From Pseudoprevotella muciniphila (GTDB taxonomy: Bacteria > Bacteroidota > Bacteroidia > Bacteroidales > Bacteroidaceae): a stretch of DNA of 64,000 bases. The stretch is taken from positions 1,984,001-2,048,000 of the forward strand of contig NZ_CP033459.1 in NCBI RefSeq assembly GCF_003265305.2, read 5' to 3'. Both the position numbers and the translations under genes were made by a program. The notes under the pieces were generated by a model. The model saw only the letters and a list, made by a program, of their open reading frames with translations. It was not told the DNA's origin and ran no database searches. This document shows, one piece after another, positions 1 to 9,420 of this stretch; the stretch's first letter is position 1; each line of letters starts with the position of its first letter.

Positions 1-1244
1 AAGCCATTGGCGCAGAGGTAACTCAGAATGATGGCTATACCTATGGTCAATACAGGAATACATGTGGAAATCATACCTGTTCCGATGCCCTTGATGATGA
101 CTGTTGCAGCACCTGTCTGTCCTGCTGCAGAAATATCCTTCGTGGGCTTGTAACTGTGTGAGGTGTAGTATTCCGTTGCCTGTCCGATGATGACACCGGC
201 TGCGAGACCTGTAATCACGCTGAATGAGAGACCTATCCAGTTCTCCATGCCAAGACTCCACAGGATGACGAATGCTGCTACAGCGATGAGCACTGCGCTG
301 ACATTCGTACCGAGTGAGAGGGATTTGAGCAGGCTGCGCATTGAGGCACCTTCTTTTGTGCGTACGAGGAAAATACCGATGAGAGAGAGGAAAATACCTA
401 CAGCAGCAATCGCCATAGGAGCGATAACAGCGCGCATCTGCATATCGTAACTTGAAGAGATAAATGCTGTTGCGCCAAGGGCTGCTGTAGAAAGGATACT
501 GCCGCAATAACTTTCGTAGAGGTCGGCTCCCATACCGGCCACATCTCCCACATTGTCGCCCACGTTGTCGGCAATGGTAGCGGGGTTGCGTGGGTCGTCT
601 TCTGGAATGTCTGCTTCCACTTTGCCCACGATGTCAGCACCTACGTCGGCAGCCTTTGTGTAGATACCACCGCCCACACGAGCGAAGAGTGCCTGTGTGG
701 ATGCACCCATACCGAAGGTCAGCATCGTAGTGGTAATCGTGATGAGCGCCGTCTTTTCATCAGTGTAGAAGGCATTGAGAAGGAGGAACCAGATAGCGAT
801 GTCGAGCAGTCCGAGACCAACAACGACAAGTCCCATAACCGCACCCGAGCGGAAAGCTACTTTCAGGCCGCCATCAAGACTCTTGCGTGCTGCGTTGGCA
901 GTACGTCCGCTGGCGTATGTGGCAGTTTTCATGCCGAAGAAGCCAGCCAGTCCGGAGAAGAAACCGCCGGTAAGGAAGGCGAAGGGTACCCATGGATTCT
1001 GTACGTGGAGCACGTATGCCATGAAGGAGAAGAGAATGGCAAGTACGATAAAGACGATGAAAACGACTTTGTACTGCTGTTTGAGGTACGCCATTGCGCC
1101 TTTTCGCACATAGAGCGCGATTTCTTTCATTCGTGGTGTTCCTTCGTCGGTCTTCATCATCGAGCGGAAGAAATACCAGGCCATCGTCAGCGCGACTACA
1201 GAAGCCACGGGGACAAGCCAGAATAGAGGATGGATGTTCATCAT
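1..1244 (-). CDS. hppA: Membrane-bound pyrophosphatase, ion pump (5' part; gene continues past window start)
   Basis: Integral membrane pyrophosphatase that couples PPi hydrolysis to H+ or Na+ export. About 414 codons of the N-terminal part are present and the rest lies before base 1. The frame stays open from ATG at 1244 to the edge. It encodes hydrophobic helices and the family hallmark around 540-680, DVGADIVGKVEADIPEDDPR followed by NPATIADNVGDNVGDVAGMG, whose acidic residues bind Mg-PPi. The start overlaps the rnr stop by four bases (ATGA), so translation is probably coupled to rnr; a second ATG lies one codon inside. The residue that separates K+-dependent from K+-independent enzymes, and most residues for ion selectivity, lie outside the window, so the pumped ion cannot be stated. 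The family call is very secure. Confidence 0.95.
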   Translation of the reverse strand, partial: MMNIHPLFWLVPVASVVALTMAWYFFRSMMKTDEGTPRMKEIALYVRKGAMAYLKQQYKVVFIVFIVLAILFSFMAYVLHVQNPWVPFAFLTGGFFSGLAGFFGMKTATYASGRTANAARKSLDGGLKVAFRSGAVMGLVVVGLGLLDIAIWFLLLNAFYTDEKTALITITTTMLTFGMGASTQALFARVGGGIYTKAADVGADIVGKVEADIPEDDPRNPATIADNVGDNVGDVAGMGADLYESYCGSILSTAALGATAFISSSYDMQMRAVIAPMAIAAVGIFLSLIGIFLVRTKEGASMRSLLKSLSLGTNVSAVLIAVAAFVILWSLGMENWIGLSFSVITGLAAGVIIGQATEYYTSHSYKPTKDISAAGQTGAATVIIKGIGTGMISTCIPVLTIGIAIILSYLCANG

Positions 1245-3493
1245 TTTACTTTAGTTTTTTTATTGTTTGTTTGAATTTGTTGTTCTTCTTCAATGAGTTC
1301 GAAGTCGAGTTGCTTGCGGTCGAGATTGGCGCGTGCCACTTTTATTCTGACCGGGTCGCCAAGGCGGTAGCGCTTGTGGTATCGGCGCCCCCACAGGCAG
1401 TAGTTCCTGTCGTCGAATTCGTAATAGTCGTCTTCGAGGAAGCGTAGCGGCACCATGCCTTCGCAACCATTGTCGTCCACTTCCACATAGAGACCAAATT
1501 CCGTAACACCACTTATGGTGCCATTAAATACTTCTCCGAGGTGTGCACCCATGAACTCCACTTGCTTGTACTTGATACTCGCGCGCTCGGCGTTGGCAGC
1601 AAGTTGCTCCATGTTGGAAGAATGTTCGCAGAGTTCCTCATACTTTTTCTTGTTAGCACTTTTTCCGCCTTCCTGATAGTGGGTGAGGAGGCGATGCACC
1701 ATCGTGTCGGGATAGCGACGTATGGGCGACGTGAAGTGGGTGTAGTACTGGAACATCAGTCCGTAGTGACCAATGTTGTGTGTGGAGTAGCGTGCTTTCT
1801 GCATAGCTTTGAGTGCCACGAGTTCCACCATCTTCTGCTCTTTGCTACCCTTTGCATCTTCGAGCAGTTTGTTGAGACTTTTCGACACTTCCTTCTTTGT
1901 ACCGCTGGTCTTTACTTTGTAGCCAAACTTATTGACGAACGAGCAGAGAGTTTCAAGTTTTTCCGGGTCGGGCACATCGTGTATGCGGTAGGGGAGGGTC
2001 TTTGCTTTCGTGCCTTTCTGTACGCGCCCAATCATTTCTGCCACACTCCGATTAGCCAAAAGCATGAATTCTTCCACAAGTTTGTTGGCATCCTTTGCCA
2101 CTTTTATATAAGTGGAGATGGGTTTTCCCTTGTCGTCGATTTCGAAACGTACTTCCGGACGGTCGAATCCTATTGAGCCTTTCCTGAACCGGGCGCTTCT
2201 GAGTAGTTTCGCTATGCGATTGAGCGCGACGAGTTCTTCCACATACTCGCCTTGCAGCGGACTGCCTTTGGGTAGCGGTTTGGGATGATGCCCCGGCTGT
2301 GTGAGGTCCTCTTCACTCGCTTCGCGGTTGAGTTCGAGGATGTCCTGCACTTCTTCGTAGGTAAAGCGCCGGTTGCTCTTAATAACGGTATGTGCGAGAT
2401 GCCAATTCTGAATTTCAGCATTGTCGTTCATCTCGAAGATGCATGAATATGCCAATTTCTCTTCGTCGGGACGGAGTGAGCAAATGAAGTTGCAGAGCCG
2501 TTCGGGAAGCATAGGGATTGTGCGATCTACAAGATAGATACTCGTTGCACGTTTTCTGGCTTCCTGGTCGATGATGTCGCCTTCTTTCACGTAGTGCGAC
2601 ACGTCGGCAATGTGTACGCCTATTTCCCAATTGCCGTTTTCCAGTTTTCGGATACTGATGGCGTCGTCGAAGTCTTTTGCATCGTGTGGGTCGATGGTGA
2701 ATGTCGTTACCTCGCGGAAGTCCTCACGGCTTGCTATGACTTCGGGTGTGATGCCGGGTTCAATCTGATTGGCAGCATCCTCCACTGCCTTTGGATATCT
2801 GTGTGGCAGTCCGAATTCTGCGAGAATGGCATTCATCTCTGTGTTGTTTTCGTACTGCTTTCCAAGCACTTCAACCACTTCTCCTATCGGACTCTTGGCA
2901 TCGTCGGGCCATGAAACAATCTTCACGATGGCTTTGCAGTTGTCTGTGGCGCCGTTGAGTGACTTCTCCGGGATAAAGATGTCCTGTGCCAGAAGTCGGT
3001 GGTCCGTAATAAGGAAGCCATAGTTGTGCTCCACTTTCATAAGTCCTACAAATGTTTCACGCTTTCTCTGTATGATTTCAGTAACGGCAGCCTCTCGTGC
3101 ATGGTTGTGGCGCTTGGCTAGCATCGTTACTCGCACGCGGTCGCCATCAAGGGCATGAGCAGCGTTGCGTTCAAAGACGAGGATGGACTTGCCTCCGTCG
3201 TCGGGTATGAATACGTTTCTGCCGTTCTGCCGGCGCTGGAACACGCCTTCCATCACCTGCGAGCGCACAACGTACTTATAGTTTCCTTCCTTATCGGTGG
3301 CGATGTAGTCCTCCATCATCAGGTCGCCCAGCACATCGATGCAAAGCATCTTTGTGGGATGTGACGTGATGTGCAATGCCGAGAAAATGTGCTTGACGTT
3401 GAACGTCTTTGTGGCGTTCGACTCAAAGAAGTCAATGAGGAACGCGCGTATGTCCTTTTTGGTAAGTCGTCCTAATGATTTCTTTCTTGCCAT
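1241..3493 (-). CDS. rnr: Ribonuclease R
   Basis: 3'-5' processive exoribonuclease of the RNase II/R family, acting on structured RNA in mRNA and rRNA turnover. The 750-residue product has the expected order: an N-terminal helix-turn-helix-like segment (about 1-70), cold-shock domains (about 75-230), the RNB catalytic domain (about 265-590) and a C-terminal S1 domain (about 655-735). The catalytic acidic cluster reads TIDPHDAKDFDDA, with Asp268, Asp274, Asp276 and Asp277 matching the metal ligands of the family. The tail is Lys-rich. Length and domain order favour RNase R over RNase II. A Bacteroidetes -7 box lies 61 bases upstream, and typA precedes it on the same strand. Its stop overlaps the pyrophosphatase start. 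Confidence 0.97.
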   Translation of the reverse strand: MARKKSLGRLTKKDIRAFLIDFFESNATKTFNVKHIFSALHITSHPTKMLCIDVLGDLMMEDYIATDKEGNYKYVVRSQVMEGVFQRRQNGRNVFIPDDGGKSILVFERNAAHALDGDRVRVTMLAKRHNHAREAAVTEIIQRKRETFVGLMKVEHNYGFLITDHRLLAQDIFIPEKSLNGATDNCKAIVKIVSWPDDAKSPIGEVVEVLGKQYENNTEMNAILAEFGLPHRYPKAVEDAANQIEPGITPEVIASREDFREVTTFTIDPHDAKDFDDAISIRKLENGNWEIGVHIADVSHYVKEGDIIDQEARKRATSIYLVDRTIPMLPERLCNFICSLRPDEEKLAYSCIFEMNDNAEIQNWHLAHTVIKSNRRFTYEEVQDILELNREASEEDLTQPGHHPKPLPKGSPLQGEYVEELVALNRIAKLLRSARFRKGSIGFDRPEVRFEIDDKGKPISTYIKVAKDANKLVEEFMLLANRSVAEMIGRVQKGTKAKTLPYRIHDVPDPEKLETLCSFVNKFGYKVKTSGTKKEVSKSLNKLLEDAKGSKEQKMVELVALKAMQKARYSTHNIGHYGLMFQYYTHFTSPIRRYPDTMVHRLLTHYQEGGKSANKKKYEELCEHSSNMEQLAANAERASIKYKQVEFMGAHLGEVFNGTISGVTEFGLYVEVDDNGCEGMVPLRFLEDDYYEFDDRNYCLWGRRYHKRYRLGDPVRIKVARANLDRKQLDFELIEEEQQIQTNNKKTKVK

Positions 3494-3553
3494 AGTTTGT
3501 GGAGTTTATATTTCTATATTACAAAATAAACCATTTTTCATGGAACAGCGCCA

Positions 3554-3561
3554 CAAAAATA
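3554..3561 (-). promoter_or_regulatory. Predicted -7 box for rnr
   Basis: TATTTTTG read on the minus strand, matching the Bacteroidetes TAnnTTTG consensus. It lies 61 bases before the rnr ATG and just after the typA stop, so rnr-hppA can be transcribed separately from typA. Confidence 0.55.
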
Positions 3562-3574
3562 TGAGAAAATTTTG

Positions 3575-5374
3575 TCAATCTTCTTTGTTTGCCCGTTTGC
3601 GTGCGAGGTGGTCGAGGATAGTCTTTCGCATGCGCATAGACTTTGGTGTTACTTCGACATATTCGTCTGCCTTGATGTATTCGAGTGCTTCTTCGAGCGA
3701 GAAGATGACGGGCGGAATGATTCTTGCCTTTTCGTCCGTACCACTCGCACGCACATTGGTCATCTGTTTGGCTTTAGTTACGTTCACCACAAGGTCGTTC
3801 TCATGGACATGTTCGCCCACCACCTGTCCGGCATAGACTTCGTCCTGAGGTGAGATGAAGAATTTTCCACGATCTTGTAGGTGGTCGATGCTGTATGCGA
3901 ATGCTGTGCCGTTCTCCATCGAAATCATAGAGCCATTGGTGCGCCGCAGGATTTCACCCTTGAACGGCTGGTATTCCTTGAATCTGTGCGCCATGATGGC
4001 TTCTCCCTGACTGGCTGTGAGCACATTGGTACGCAGGCCGATGATGCCCCTTGAAGGGATGTCGAATTCGAGATCCACACGTTCGCCCACATTCTGCATG
4101 ATTCTCATTTCACCCTTTCGGCGTGTTACCATGTCGATCATTTTCGACGCAAATTCTTCCGGCACGTTGATGGTGAGTTCCTCGATGGGTTCGCAGCGCT
4201 TACCGTCTATTTCCTTGAAGATGACTTGTGGCTGCCCCACTTGCAGTTCGTAGCCTTCGCGGCGCATCGTTTCTATGAGAATGGAAAGGTGAAGCACGCC
4301 ACGTCCGCTGACAATCCATGAGTCGGTGCCTTGCGGCATGACGCGTAGCGCAAGGTCCTTTTCCAATTCTTTGGTAAGCCGCTCACCGATGTGCCGGCTG
4401 GTGCAGAATTTTCCTTCCTTTCCAAAGAAAGGACTGTCGTTGATGGTAAAGAGCATCGACATGGTGGGCTCGTCGATGGCTATGGGCGGCAGTGCTTCCG
4501 GTTCGTTGAAGTCGCAGAGTGTATCGCCGATTTCGAAGTTTTCAAGCCCGATGACGGCACAAATGTCGCCACTTTCTACAGAGTCGGTCTTCTTTCGCCC
4601 CATGCCTTCGAAAGTCTGGAGTTCCTTTATCTTGGTCTTCTCCATCGTTCCGTCGCGGTGAGCAATGGTGCAGTTCATGCCATCTTTGATGACACCGCGA
4701 TGCACACGCCCTACGGCGATGCGCCCGGTGTAGTTGGAATAGTCAAGACTCGTAACGAGCATCTGCGGTGTGCCTTCCAACTGTGTTGGGGCAGGGATGA
4801 TTTCTATGATTTTGTCGAGTAGATAGTTGATATTGTCAGTAGGAGTCTGCCAATCTTCGCCCATCCAACCTTGCTTGGCAGAACCATAAACCACAGGGAA
4901 GTCGAGTTGGTCCTCTGTTGCACCGAGTTCAAACATGAGGTCGAACACCATTTCATACACTTCTTCCGGACGGCAGTTGGGTTTGTCCACCTTGTTAACC
5001 ACAACGATGGGCTTCAGTCCTATTTCGAGCGCCTTTTGTAGCACGAAACGCGTTTGCGGCATTGGTCCTTCGAATGCGTCCACAAGAAGCAAGCAACCGT
5101 CTGCCATATTGAGCACGCGCTCCACCTCACCGCCAAAGTCGCTGTGTCCCGGGGTATCGATGATGTTGATTTTCGTGTCGTTATAGTTGATAGAAACGTT
5201 TTTCGACAGGATGGTGATGCCGCGTTCGCGTTCCAACTCGTTGTTGTCCAAGATGAGTTCGCCGGCATTCTGGTTCTGTCGGAACAGGTTGCCTGCCAAA
5301 AGCATCTTGTCAACGAGAGTAGTTTTACCATGGTCAACGTGTGCTATGATGGCGATGTTTCGGATGTTTTGCAT
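3575..5374 (-). CDS. typA: Translational GTPase TypA/BipA
   Basis: Ribosome-associated GTPase of the EF-G/LepA class involved in 50S assembly and stress adaptation. The 599-residue length is normal. GTPase motifs are complete: HVDHGKT (12-18), RGIT (51-54), DTPGH (73-77) and NKVD (127-130). They are followed by domain II, the EF-G domain III/V-like region and the BipA C-terminal domain containing the conserved glycine-rich [12 protein letters not shown] segment. The start is the [18 protein letters not shown] methionine, with the N-terminus typical of the family. It has its own -7 box, and rnr follows 81 bases downstream. Confidence 0.97.
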   Translation of the reverse strand: MQNIRNIAIIAHVDHGKTTLVDKMLLAGNLFRQNQNAGELILDNNELERERGITILSKNVSINYNDTKINIIDTPGHSDFGGEVERVLNMADGCLLLVDAFEGPMPQTRFVLQKALEIGLKPIVVVNKVDKPNCRPEEVYEMVFDLMFELGATEDQLDFPVVYGSAKQGWMGEDWQTPTDNINYLLDKIIEIIPAPTQLEGTPQMLVTSLDYSNYTGRIAVGRVHRGVIKDGMNCTIAHRDGTMEKTKIKELQTFEGMGRKKTDSVESGDICAVIGLENFEIGDTLCDFNEPEALPPIAIDEPTMSMLFTINDSPFFGKEGKFCTSRHIGERLTKELEKDLALRVMPQGTDSWIVSGRGVLHLSILIETMRREGYELQVGQPQVIFKEIDGKRCEPIEELTINVPEEFASKMIDMVTRRKGEMRIMQNVGERVDLEFDIPSRGIIGLRTNVLTASQGEAIMAHRFKEYQPFKGEILRRTNGSMISMENGTAFAYSIDHLQDRGKFFISPQDEVYAGQVVGEHVHENDLVVNVTKAKQMTNVRASGTDEKARIIPPVIFSLEEALEYIKADEYVEVTPKSMRMRKTILDHLARKRANKED

Positions 5375-5425
5375 TTGATTTTCCTTTGAATTGGCATTTC
5401 AGGCCAAAGCCCATTTTTCGGGGAG

Positions 5426-5433
5426 CAAAGTTA
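5426..5433 (-). promoter_or_regulatory. typA: Predicted -7 box for typA
   Basis: TAACTTTG on the minus strand, 51 bases before the typA ATG and downstream of the terminator of the preceding gene. It fits the Bacteroidetes TAnnTTTG consensus. Confidence 0.6.
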
Positions 5434-5464
5434 CAAAGAAATGACCACTAAATGTGGTAAAAAC

Positions 5465-5495
5465 ACGAAAAAGGCAACCTTGTGGTGGTTGCCTC
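5465..5495 (-). terminator. Rho-independent terminator after the 205-residue exported protein gene
   Basis: On the minus strand AGGCAACC and GGTTGCCT form an 8-bp stem with a 7-base loop, followed by TTTTTCGTG. It lies 27 bases past the stop at 5522 and insulates the typA promoter. Confidence 0.75.
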
Positions 5496-5521
5496 TAATG
5501 TATTGTTATGTCGATATGACG

Positions 5522-6139
5522 TTAGTTAACGTGGAAATAAACTTTTGGGTCGAGTTTATCGAAGAATTCGCCTCCGTCCTTGAACCCTTCGAAGTCCAGC
5601 GTGCGGAAGTGCTGCAGGTAGGTGGGCATTTCGATGGCTTGCTGACCGTTTGTGTCTTCCCTGAGGTGCTTTTTTTCTTCGTTGAGGAAGTCCACCCACT
5701 CTTCCATGTATTCAGTACGTATCTTGAGGCCGGTCTCCCATGCGTAGTAAGCGTTGACATAGAGGAAGTGGCGGCTGAGTTTGTTCACGAGCGACTGAAG
5801 GAGGTTGGTGTTGTCGGCGTCCGTCTTCTTGATGTAAGCCGTGTAGCCCAGATAGCTGCATGCCCAGAAGTCGCCAGCCTCGCCTTGGAAGAAGAGCGTA
5901 TTTTCGGGGAAGTATTCCACTGATTTCGAGTACGTGTTAGGCTCGGCATAGAGTCTGATGCCTGTAACAGAGTCGGGTGTGAGCACATACATCGGAATGG
6001 GATTTTCGCGGCTCAGTACTTCTTTGTCGCACTGTATGGAATCGTTCACATAGCGTGTCCAGTTGTCGTTCTCATTCTGTGCATAAATATTGGTAATGCC
6101 CATCAATGCGGCAAAGACCAAAAGCAGTGTTTTCTTCAT
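5522..6139 (-). CDS. Exported protein with SH3-like segment, function unknown
   Basis: A 205-residue protein with a clear Sec signal peptide (MKKTLLLVFAALMGITNIYAQ, cut after about 21). Residues about 50-110 (VLTPDSVTGIRLYAEPNTYS...TAYIKK) have the spacing and residues of a bacterial SH3 domain, with an RLYAEPNT stretch like the usual 'LNVRSGPS' strand. The rest is charged and helical. No catalytic motif was recognised. It is a single-gene unit with its own promoter and terminator. The SH3 assignment is an inference from sequence pattern and could be wrong; export is secure. Confidence 0.8.
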   Translation of the reverse strand: MKKTLLLVFAALMGITNIYAQNENDNWTRYVNDSIQCDKEVLSRENPIPMYVLTPDSVTGIRLYAEPNTYSKSVEYFPENTLFFQGEAGDFWACSYLGYTAYIKKTDADNTNLLQSLVNKLSRHFLYVNAYYAWETGLKIRTEYMEEWVDFLNEEKKHLREDTNGQQAIEMPTYLQHFRTLDFEGFKDGGEFFDKLDPKVYFHVN

Positions 6140-6180
6140 AAATTCTTTTTTGAAATGATGTCCTTTTTGTATTCCGACGG

Positions 6181-6188
6181 CAAAATTA
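6181..6188 (-). promoter_or_regulatory. Predicted -7 box for the 205-residue exported protein
   Basis: TAATTTTG on the minus strand, 41 bases before the ATG. The repeat element 6251-6429 ends 62 bases further upstream. Confidence 0.55.
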
Positions 6189-6250
6189 CGAAAAAGTAAA
6201 ATAATTTGTTTCTTTAGGTTTTATAATAATTGTTAATTATTCGAGTTTCA

Positions 6251-6429
6251 TTTGCTTGAAGTTAACGAAGTTGATGTTTTCTTTGAAGTTAACGAAGTTA
6301 TTGAAGTTATCGCTACGCTCGAAGTTAACGACGTTACCTTATGCTTATATTATTTATCGGTCCAACGTATCGTCGATAACTTCGTTAACTCCGATAACTC
6401 CGAGCGTAGCGATAACTTCAGAAAGTTGA
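6251..6429 (-). repeat. GAAGTTAAC-unit intergenic element, copy A
   Basis: A 179-bp element made of GAAGTTAACGAAGTT-type units in two inverted arms around an A/T-rich core (CCTTATGC...TTTATCGG). One end reads TTTGCTTGAAGTTAACG, the other AACTTCAGAAAGTTGA. It also contains CGCTACGCTCG and its reverse complement CGAGCGTAGCG, so the transcript could fold into a long hairpin. The same termini occur at 12793-12934 and, inverted, at 48780-48959. It starts 22 bases after the stop of the gene at 6451-7410 and points its TTTGCTTG end at the start of the gene at 5522-6139. It has no coding capacity. Confidence 0.85.
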
Positions 6430-6450
6430 ATTAATTATCTTTTTGGCTTA

Positions 6451-7410
6451 TTATTGTTCGATGTCCATGGCGAGTCGCAGTCCGAGGTAGTCGTCCTTGT
6501 GTGTGGGGAAGGCGTAGAGTCGTCGTGTGGACCGGCAGTAGATGTTCCATCCGTCGAAACTGCCTCCACGGCGCACCCTTCGTTCGCCTGTTTCGGGCCC
6601 TGTGGGGTTCACTGCTTTGTCGGCGGTGTATCGGGCATACCAGTCGGAGCACCATTCGTACACGTTTCCGCTCATGTCGTAAAGTCCGAGTTCGTTAGGC
6701 AGTTTTTCAGCAACTTTGTGTGTTTTGGAGCCCGAGTTGTTGCCGAACCAGCATACGTCTTTAATGCTGTTGCTGCCGCTGTAATAGAAGCCGTTCGACT
6801 TGTTTCCTCCGCGGGCTGCAAATTCCCATTCTGCTTCTGTTGGCAGTCGGAAGGAGCGTCCTGTCAGGCTGCTCAGTGTGGCAACGAATGTCTGGCAGTC
6901 ATCCCATGTTACGGTTTCCACGGGCAGGGAATCATTCTCCGTGAAACTCGACGGGTTGCTACCCATGACGGCTTTCCACAGTTCTTGCGTTACTTCTGTT
7001 TCGGCTATGTAATAGTCGCCTACTGTTACCTGGTGGATAGGTGCTTCGTTGGAGAAGGCGTTCGGGTCGGTGGAACTGTCGGCGCCCATCATGAATGTGC
7101 CCGAAGCCACGCCTTTCATGGTGAACGTTACGCCGTTGGCTGTTACTTCGATGTCTGGAAGCGTGTGTTCGTATTGTCCGAGTATATAGTTGGTAAGCGC
7201 CACGATATCGCTCACGTTCACTTCTCCGTCGCCGTTGATGTCGCCGTATGTCGCGTTGTCGAGTGTGCCGTTGCCCAGAATATGGTTTACAAGGCTCACC
7301 ACGTCGGTAACGTTGACTGTTTCGTCGTTGTTCACATCTCCGAAGATGTGGGTAGCCGAGGCTGTGAATGGCATCAACAGGCTTATCAGTATATAGCAGA
7401 ATCTTTTCAT
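6451..7410 (-). CDS. Exported dockerin plus SUMF1/FGE-like protein
   Basis: A 319-residue exported protein. After a signal peptide (about 1-20), residues 24-47 and 56-80 form two dockerin type I-like Ca-binding repeats (GDVNNDETVNVTDVV and GDINGDGEVNVSDIV, each followed by a helix ending in ILG). From about 100 to the end is a formylglycine-generating-enzyme/SUMF1 fold: GTFMMGADSS, PVETVTWDDCQTF, RLPTEAEWEFAARGG, GLYDMSGNVYEWCSDWY and RRVRRGGSFDGW. The catalytic Cys pair of true FGE is not intact: only the second Cys (IYCRSTRR) is present, and the first position is Gly or Trp. It is therefore probably not a sulfatase-activating enzyme; the FGE fold is also used for binding and other chemistries. 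No cohesin was seen in the window. Confidence 0.88.
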   Translation of the reverse strand: MKRFCYILISLLMPFTASATHIFGDVNNDETVNVTDVVSLVNHILGNGTLDNATYGDINGDGEVNVSDIVALTNYILGQYEHTLPDIEVTANGVTFTMKGVASGTFMMGADSSTDPNAFSNEAPIHQVTVGDYYIAETEVTQELWKAVMGSNPSSFTENDSLPVETVTWDDCQTFVATLSSLTGRSFRLPTEAEWEFAARGGNKSNGFYYSGSNSIKDVCWFGNNSGSKTHKVAEKLPNELGLYDMSGNVYEWCSDWYARYTADKAVNPTGPETGERRVRRGGSFDGWNIYCRSTRRLYAFPTHKDDYLGLRLAMDIEQ

Positions 7411-7435
7411 TGGTCAGGTTATTGATGAAGCGCGG

Positions 7436-7443
7436 CAAAGGTA
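7436..7443 (-). promoter_or_regulatory. Predicted -7 box for the dockerin/FGE-like gene
   Basis: TACCTTTG on the minus strand, 25 bases before the ATG at 7410; fits TAnnTTTG. Confidence 0.55.
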
Positions 7444-7509
7444 TGTAAAAATCACGAAATGATACGGATATACCCTTAATTATTTGATTTTTTGCGCATT
7501 ACAATAGGT

Positions 7510-9294
7510 TTAGTCTAGTTCGTTGGTAGCCTTGATGAGCCATTCGCGGTCGGCATTGTCGGTAAGTAGTGGTAATAATTTCTCTCGCACTGTTCGGTGA
7601 TAGTCGTTCAGCCATGCTATTTCGTCCTTGTTTATTATCGAGCGCTCTATTGCAGCCGTGTCGATAGGACAGAGGGTGAGTGTTTCGAACTTGAGGAAAT
7701 CGCCGAAGTCAGTCTTTCCTGCAGGTACGGTCAGCAGTATGTTTTCAATGCGAACTCCAAATTTTCCTGCCACATAGATGCCAGGTTCGTTCGTAACGAC
7801 CATTCCCTCTTCGAATGGCACCATTGTGCAACCGCGCAGATTCTTACGGATCTGGTGTGGTCCCTCGTGGCAACAAAGATGGCTTCCCACACCGTGTCCT
7901 GTGCCGTGTCCGAAGTCGTAGCCGCATCGCCACATATTCATGCGTGCCGCTGTGTCGAGTTGCAGGCCTGTGGTGCCTTTCGGGAATTGCATCTGCGAGA
8001 GGGCGATGTGTCCTTTCAGCACGAGCGTGTAAACGTGTCGTTCCTCATCGGTCAGAGGTCCGAGGGCTATGGTGCGTGTGATGTCGGTTGTGCCACAGTC
8101 GTACTGTGCGCCGCTGTCGAGCAAGAGTAAGCCTTTGGGCTGTAATGCAGCACTACTTGCTTCGTTGGCTTCATAGTGGACGATGGCGCCGTGGGGACCA
8201 TAGCCGGCAATAGTGCCGAATGACAGTCCTTCAAAACCTTTCTGCTCCGCACGCAGGGCAGTGAGTTTCCTGTCTATGCTCATCTCTGTCTGTCCGCCTT
8301 GTGTAACTGCTTCATCCAGCCATCGGCGGAAACGTACTAAAGCTACACCGTCTCGCAGCATCGCCTCGCGCATACCGGCTATTTCGCCTTCGTCCTTCTT
8401 GGCACGCAGATGCTCTACGGGCGAAGTGGTAATATAGTCCTTGTCGGCTACTAATCCTTCCACCATCATGCTGTTCATGGTGCGCGCTATAGCGATGCAC
8501 CCCTCTTCGGCTATTTTTTTCAGCACGAAATTGCGCGTTTCGTCATAGGGCAAAACGCTAACCTCTGCCGTTCTGAGTGATTCGCGTGCCTCGTCAGTGA
8601 GTTTGTTGTCGTCAACGAAAAGCGCAGTCTCGGTCTGCCCTACGTACAGATATGCAAGGAACACGGGGTTGTAGTCCACATCGCCTCCTCGCAGATTGAG
8701 CAGCCATGCTGCGTCAGCGAGTTCATTTAGCAGTATGCTACCGCTGCAGTCCGGTGCGTAGCGGCGCAAGTCGTTTCGGATAGCAGCCAGTTTCTCTGCC
8801 GCTGTCTTACTCGTATAAATGGGATTCTGCACTCTGATCTTTCCGTTGGGTAACGGTGGTCGCCCTTCCCACAAACTGTCTGTTACTTCGGGTGGCGTCA
8901 GGCGTAGTGTGCGTCCCAAGTCAGCCAGCATGTCTCTTTCAGGGATCATCAGCGTGCTGCCATCGGCTGCTATCACATCGCCCGGCGAGGTGTGCCTGCA
9001 TATCCATTCGTCGGTTTCAGGCACTCCTGGCTCGCCTTCTTTCATTAAGATGATGCCACTCCCACGTAATTCTTCTTCAGCCTGTAGCCAATAGCGTGAG
9101 TCGGTCCACAGTGCGGCTTCGGTCTGTGTGACGACAGCCGTGCCGGCAGAGCCTGTAAATCCTGTCAGCCATTTCCGGAACTGGAAATGTGCCGGCAGGT
9201 ATTCGCTGCCGTGCGGGTCGCTTGTCGGTGCGTAGAATGCAGCCACACCCTCGGCTGCCATCCATTCGCGCAATTTTTCTATAGGTAAGGTCAT
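7510..9294 (-). CDS. pepP: Xaa-Pro aminopeptidase (aminopeptidase P, M24B)
   Basis: Cytoplasmic metallopeptidase removing N-terminal residues before proline. The chosen start (MTLPIEKLREWMA) gives 594 residues, as in the long three-domain aminopeptidase P family; an in-frame ATG 51 bases upstream adds an unlikely extension. Two creatinase-like N-terminal domains precede the pita-bread catalytic domain. Metal ligands are visible: LLLLDSGAQYDCGTTDITRT (two Asp), GTGHGVGSHLCCHEGPH (His), NEPGIY (Glu) and VRIENILL (Glu). No signal peptide. It is divergent from mdh, with 126 bases between the two starts. Confidence 0.94.
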   Translation of the reverse strand: MTLPIEKLREWMAAEGVAAFYAPTSDPHGSEYLPAHFQFRKWLTGFTGSAGTAVVTQTEAALWTDSRYWLQAEEELRGSGIILMKEGEPGVPETDEWICRHTSPGDVIAADGSTLMIPERDMLADLGRTLRLTPPEVTDSLWEGRPPLPNGKIRVQNPIYTSKTAAEKLAAIRNDLRRYAPDCSGSILLNELADAAWLLNLRGGDVDYNPVFLAYLYVGQTETALFVDDNKLTDEARESLRTAEVSVLPYDETRNFVLKKIAEEGCIAIARTMNSMMVEGLVADKDYITTSPVEHLRAKKDEGEIAGMREAMLRDGVALVRFRRWLDEAVTQGGQTEMSIDRKLTALRAEQKGFEGLSFGTIAGYGPHGAIVHYEANEASSAALQPKGLLLLDSGAQYDCGTTDITRTIALGPLTDEERHVYTLVLKGHIALSQMQFPKGTTGLQLDTAARMNMWRCGYDFGHGTGHGVGSHLCCHEGPHQIRKNLRGCTMVPFEEGMVVTNEPGIYVAGKFGVRIENILLTVPAGKTDFGDFLKFETLTLCPIDTAAIERSIINKDEIAWLNDYHRTVREKLLPLLTDNADREWLIKATNELD

Positions 9295-9375
9295 GATATA
9301 GTCCTGTTTAAGTGTGGTTTCCACAAAATTACAAAAAAAACTCAAAAAGCCAGCATAATTGCACCTTTTTTTTGT

Positions 9376-9383
9376 TAACTTTG
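9376..9383 (+). promoter_or_regulatory. mdh: Predicted -7 box for mdh
   Basis: TAACTTTG, 37 bases before the mdh ATG in the A/T-rich region shared with the divergent pepP. Confidence 0.6.
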
Positions 9384-9420
9384 CCGTTGCGAATAGATCA
9401 ACAACAAAAACATAAACATT

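Noticed and set aside
6251-6429. Possible CRISPR or simple tandem array because of repeated GAAGTTAAC units
   Set aside because: Units are contiguous and variable, with no spacer of constant length and no cas genes; conserved termini show it is a discrete dispersed element.
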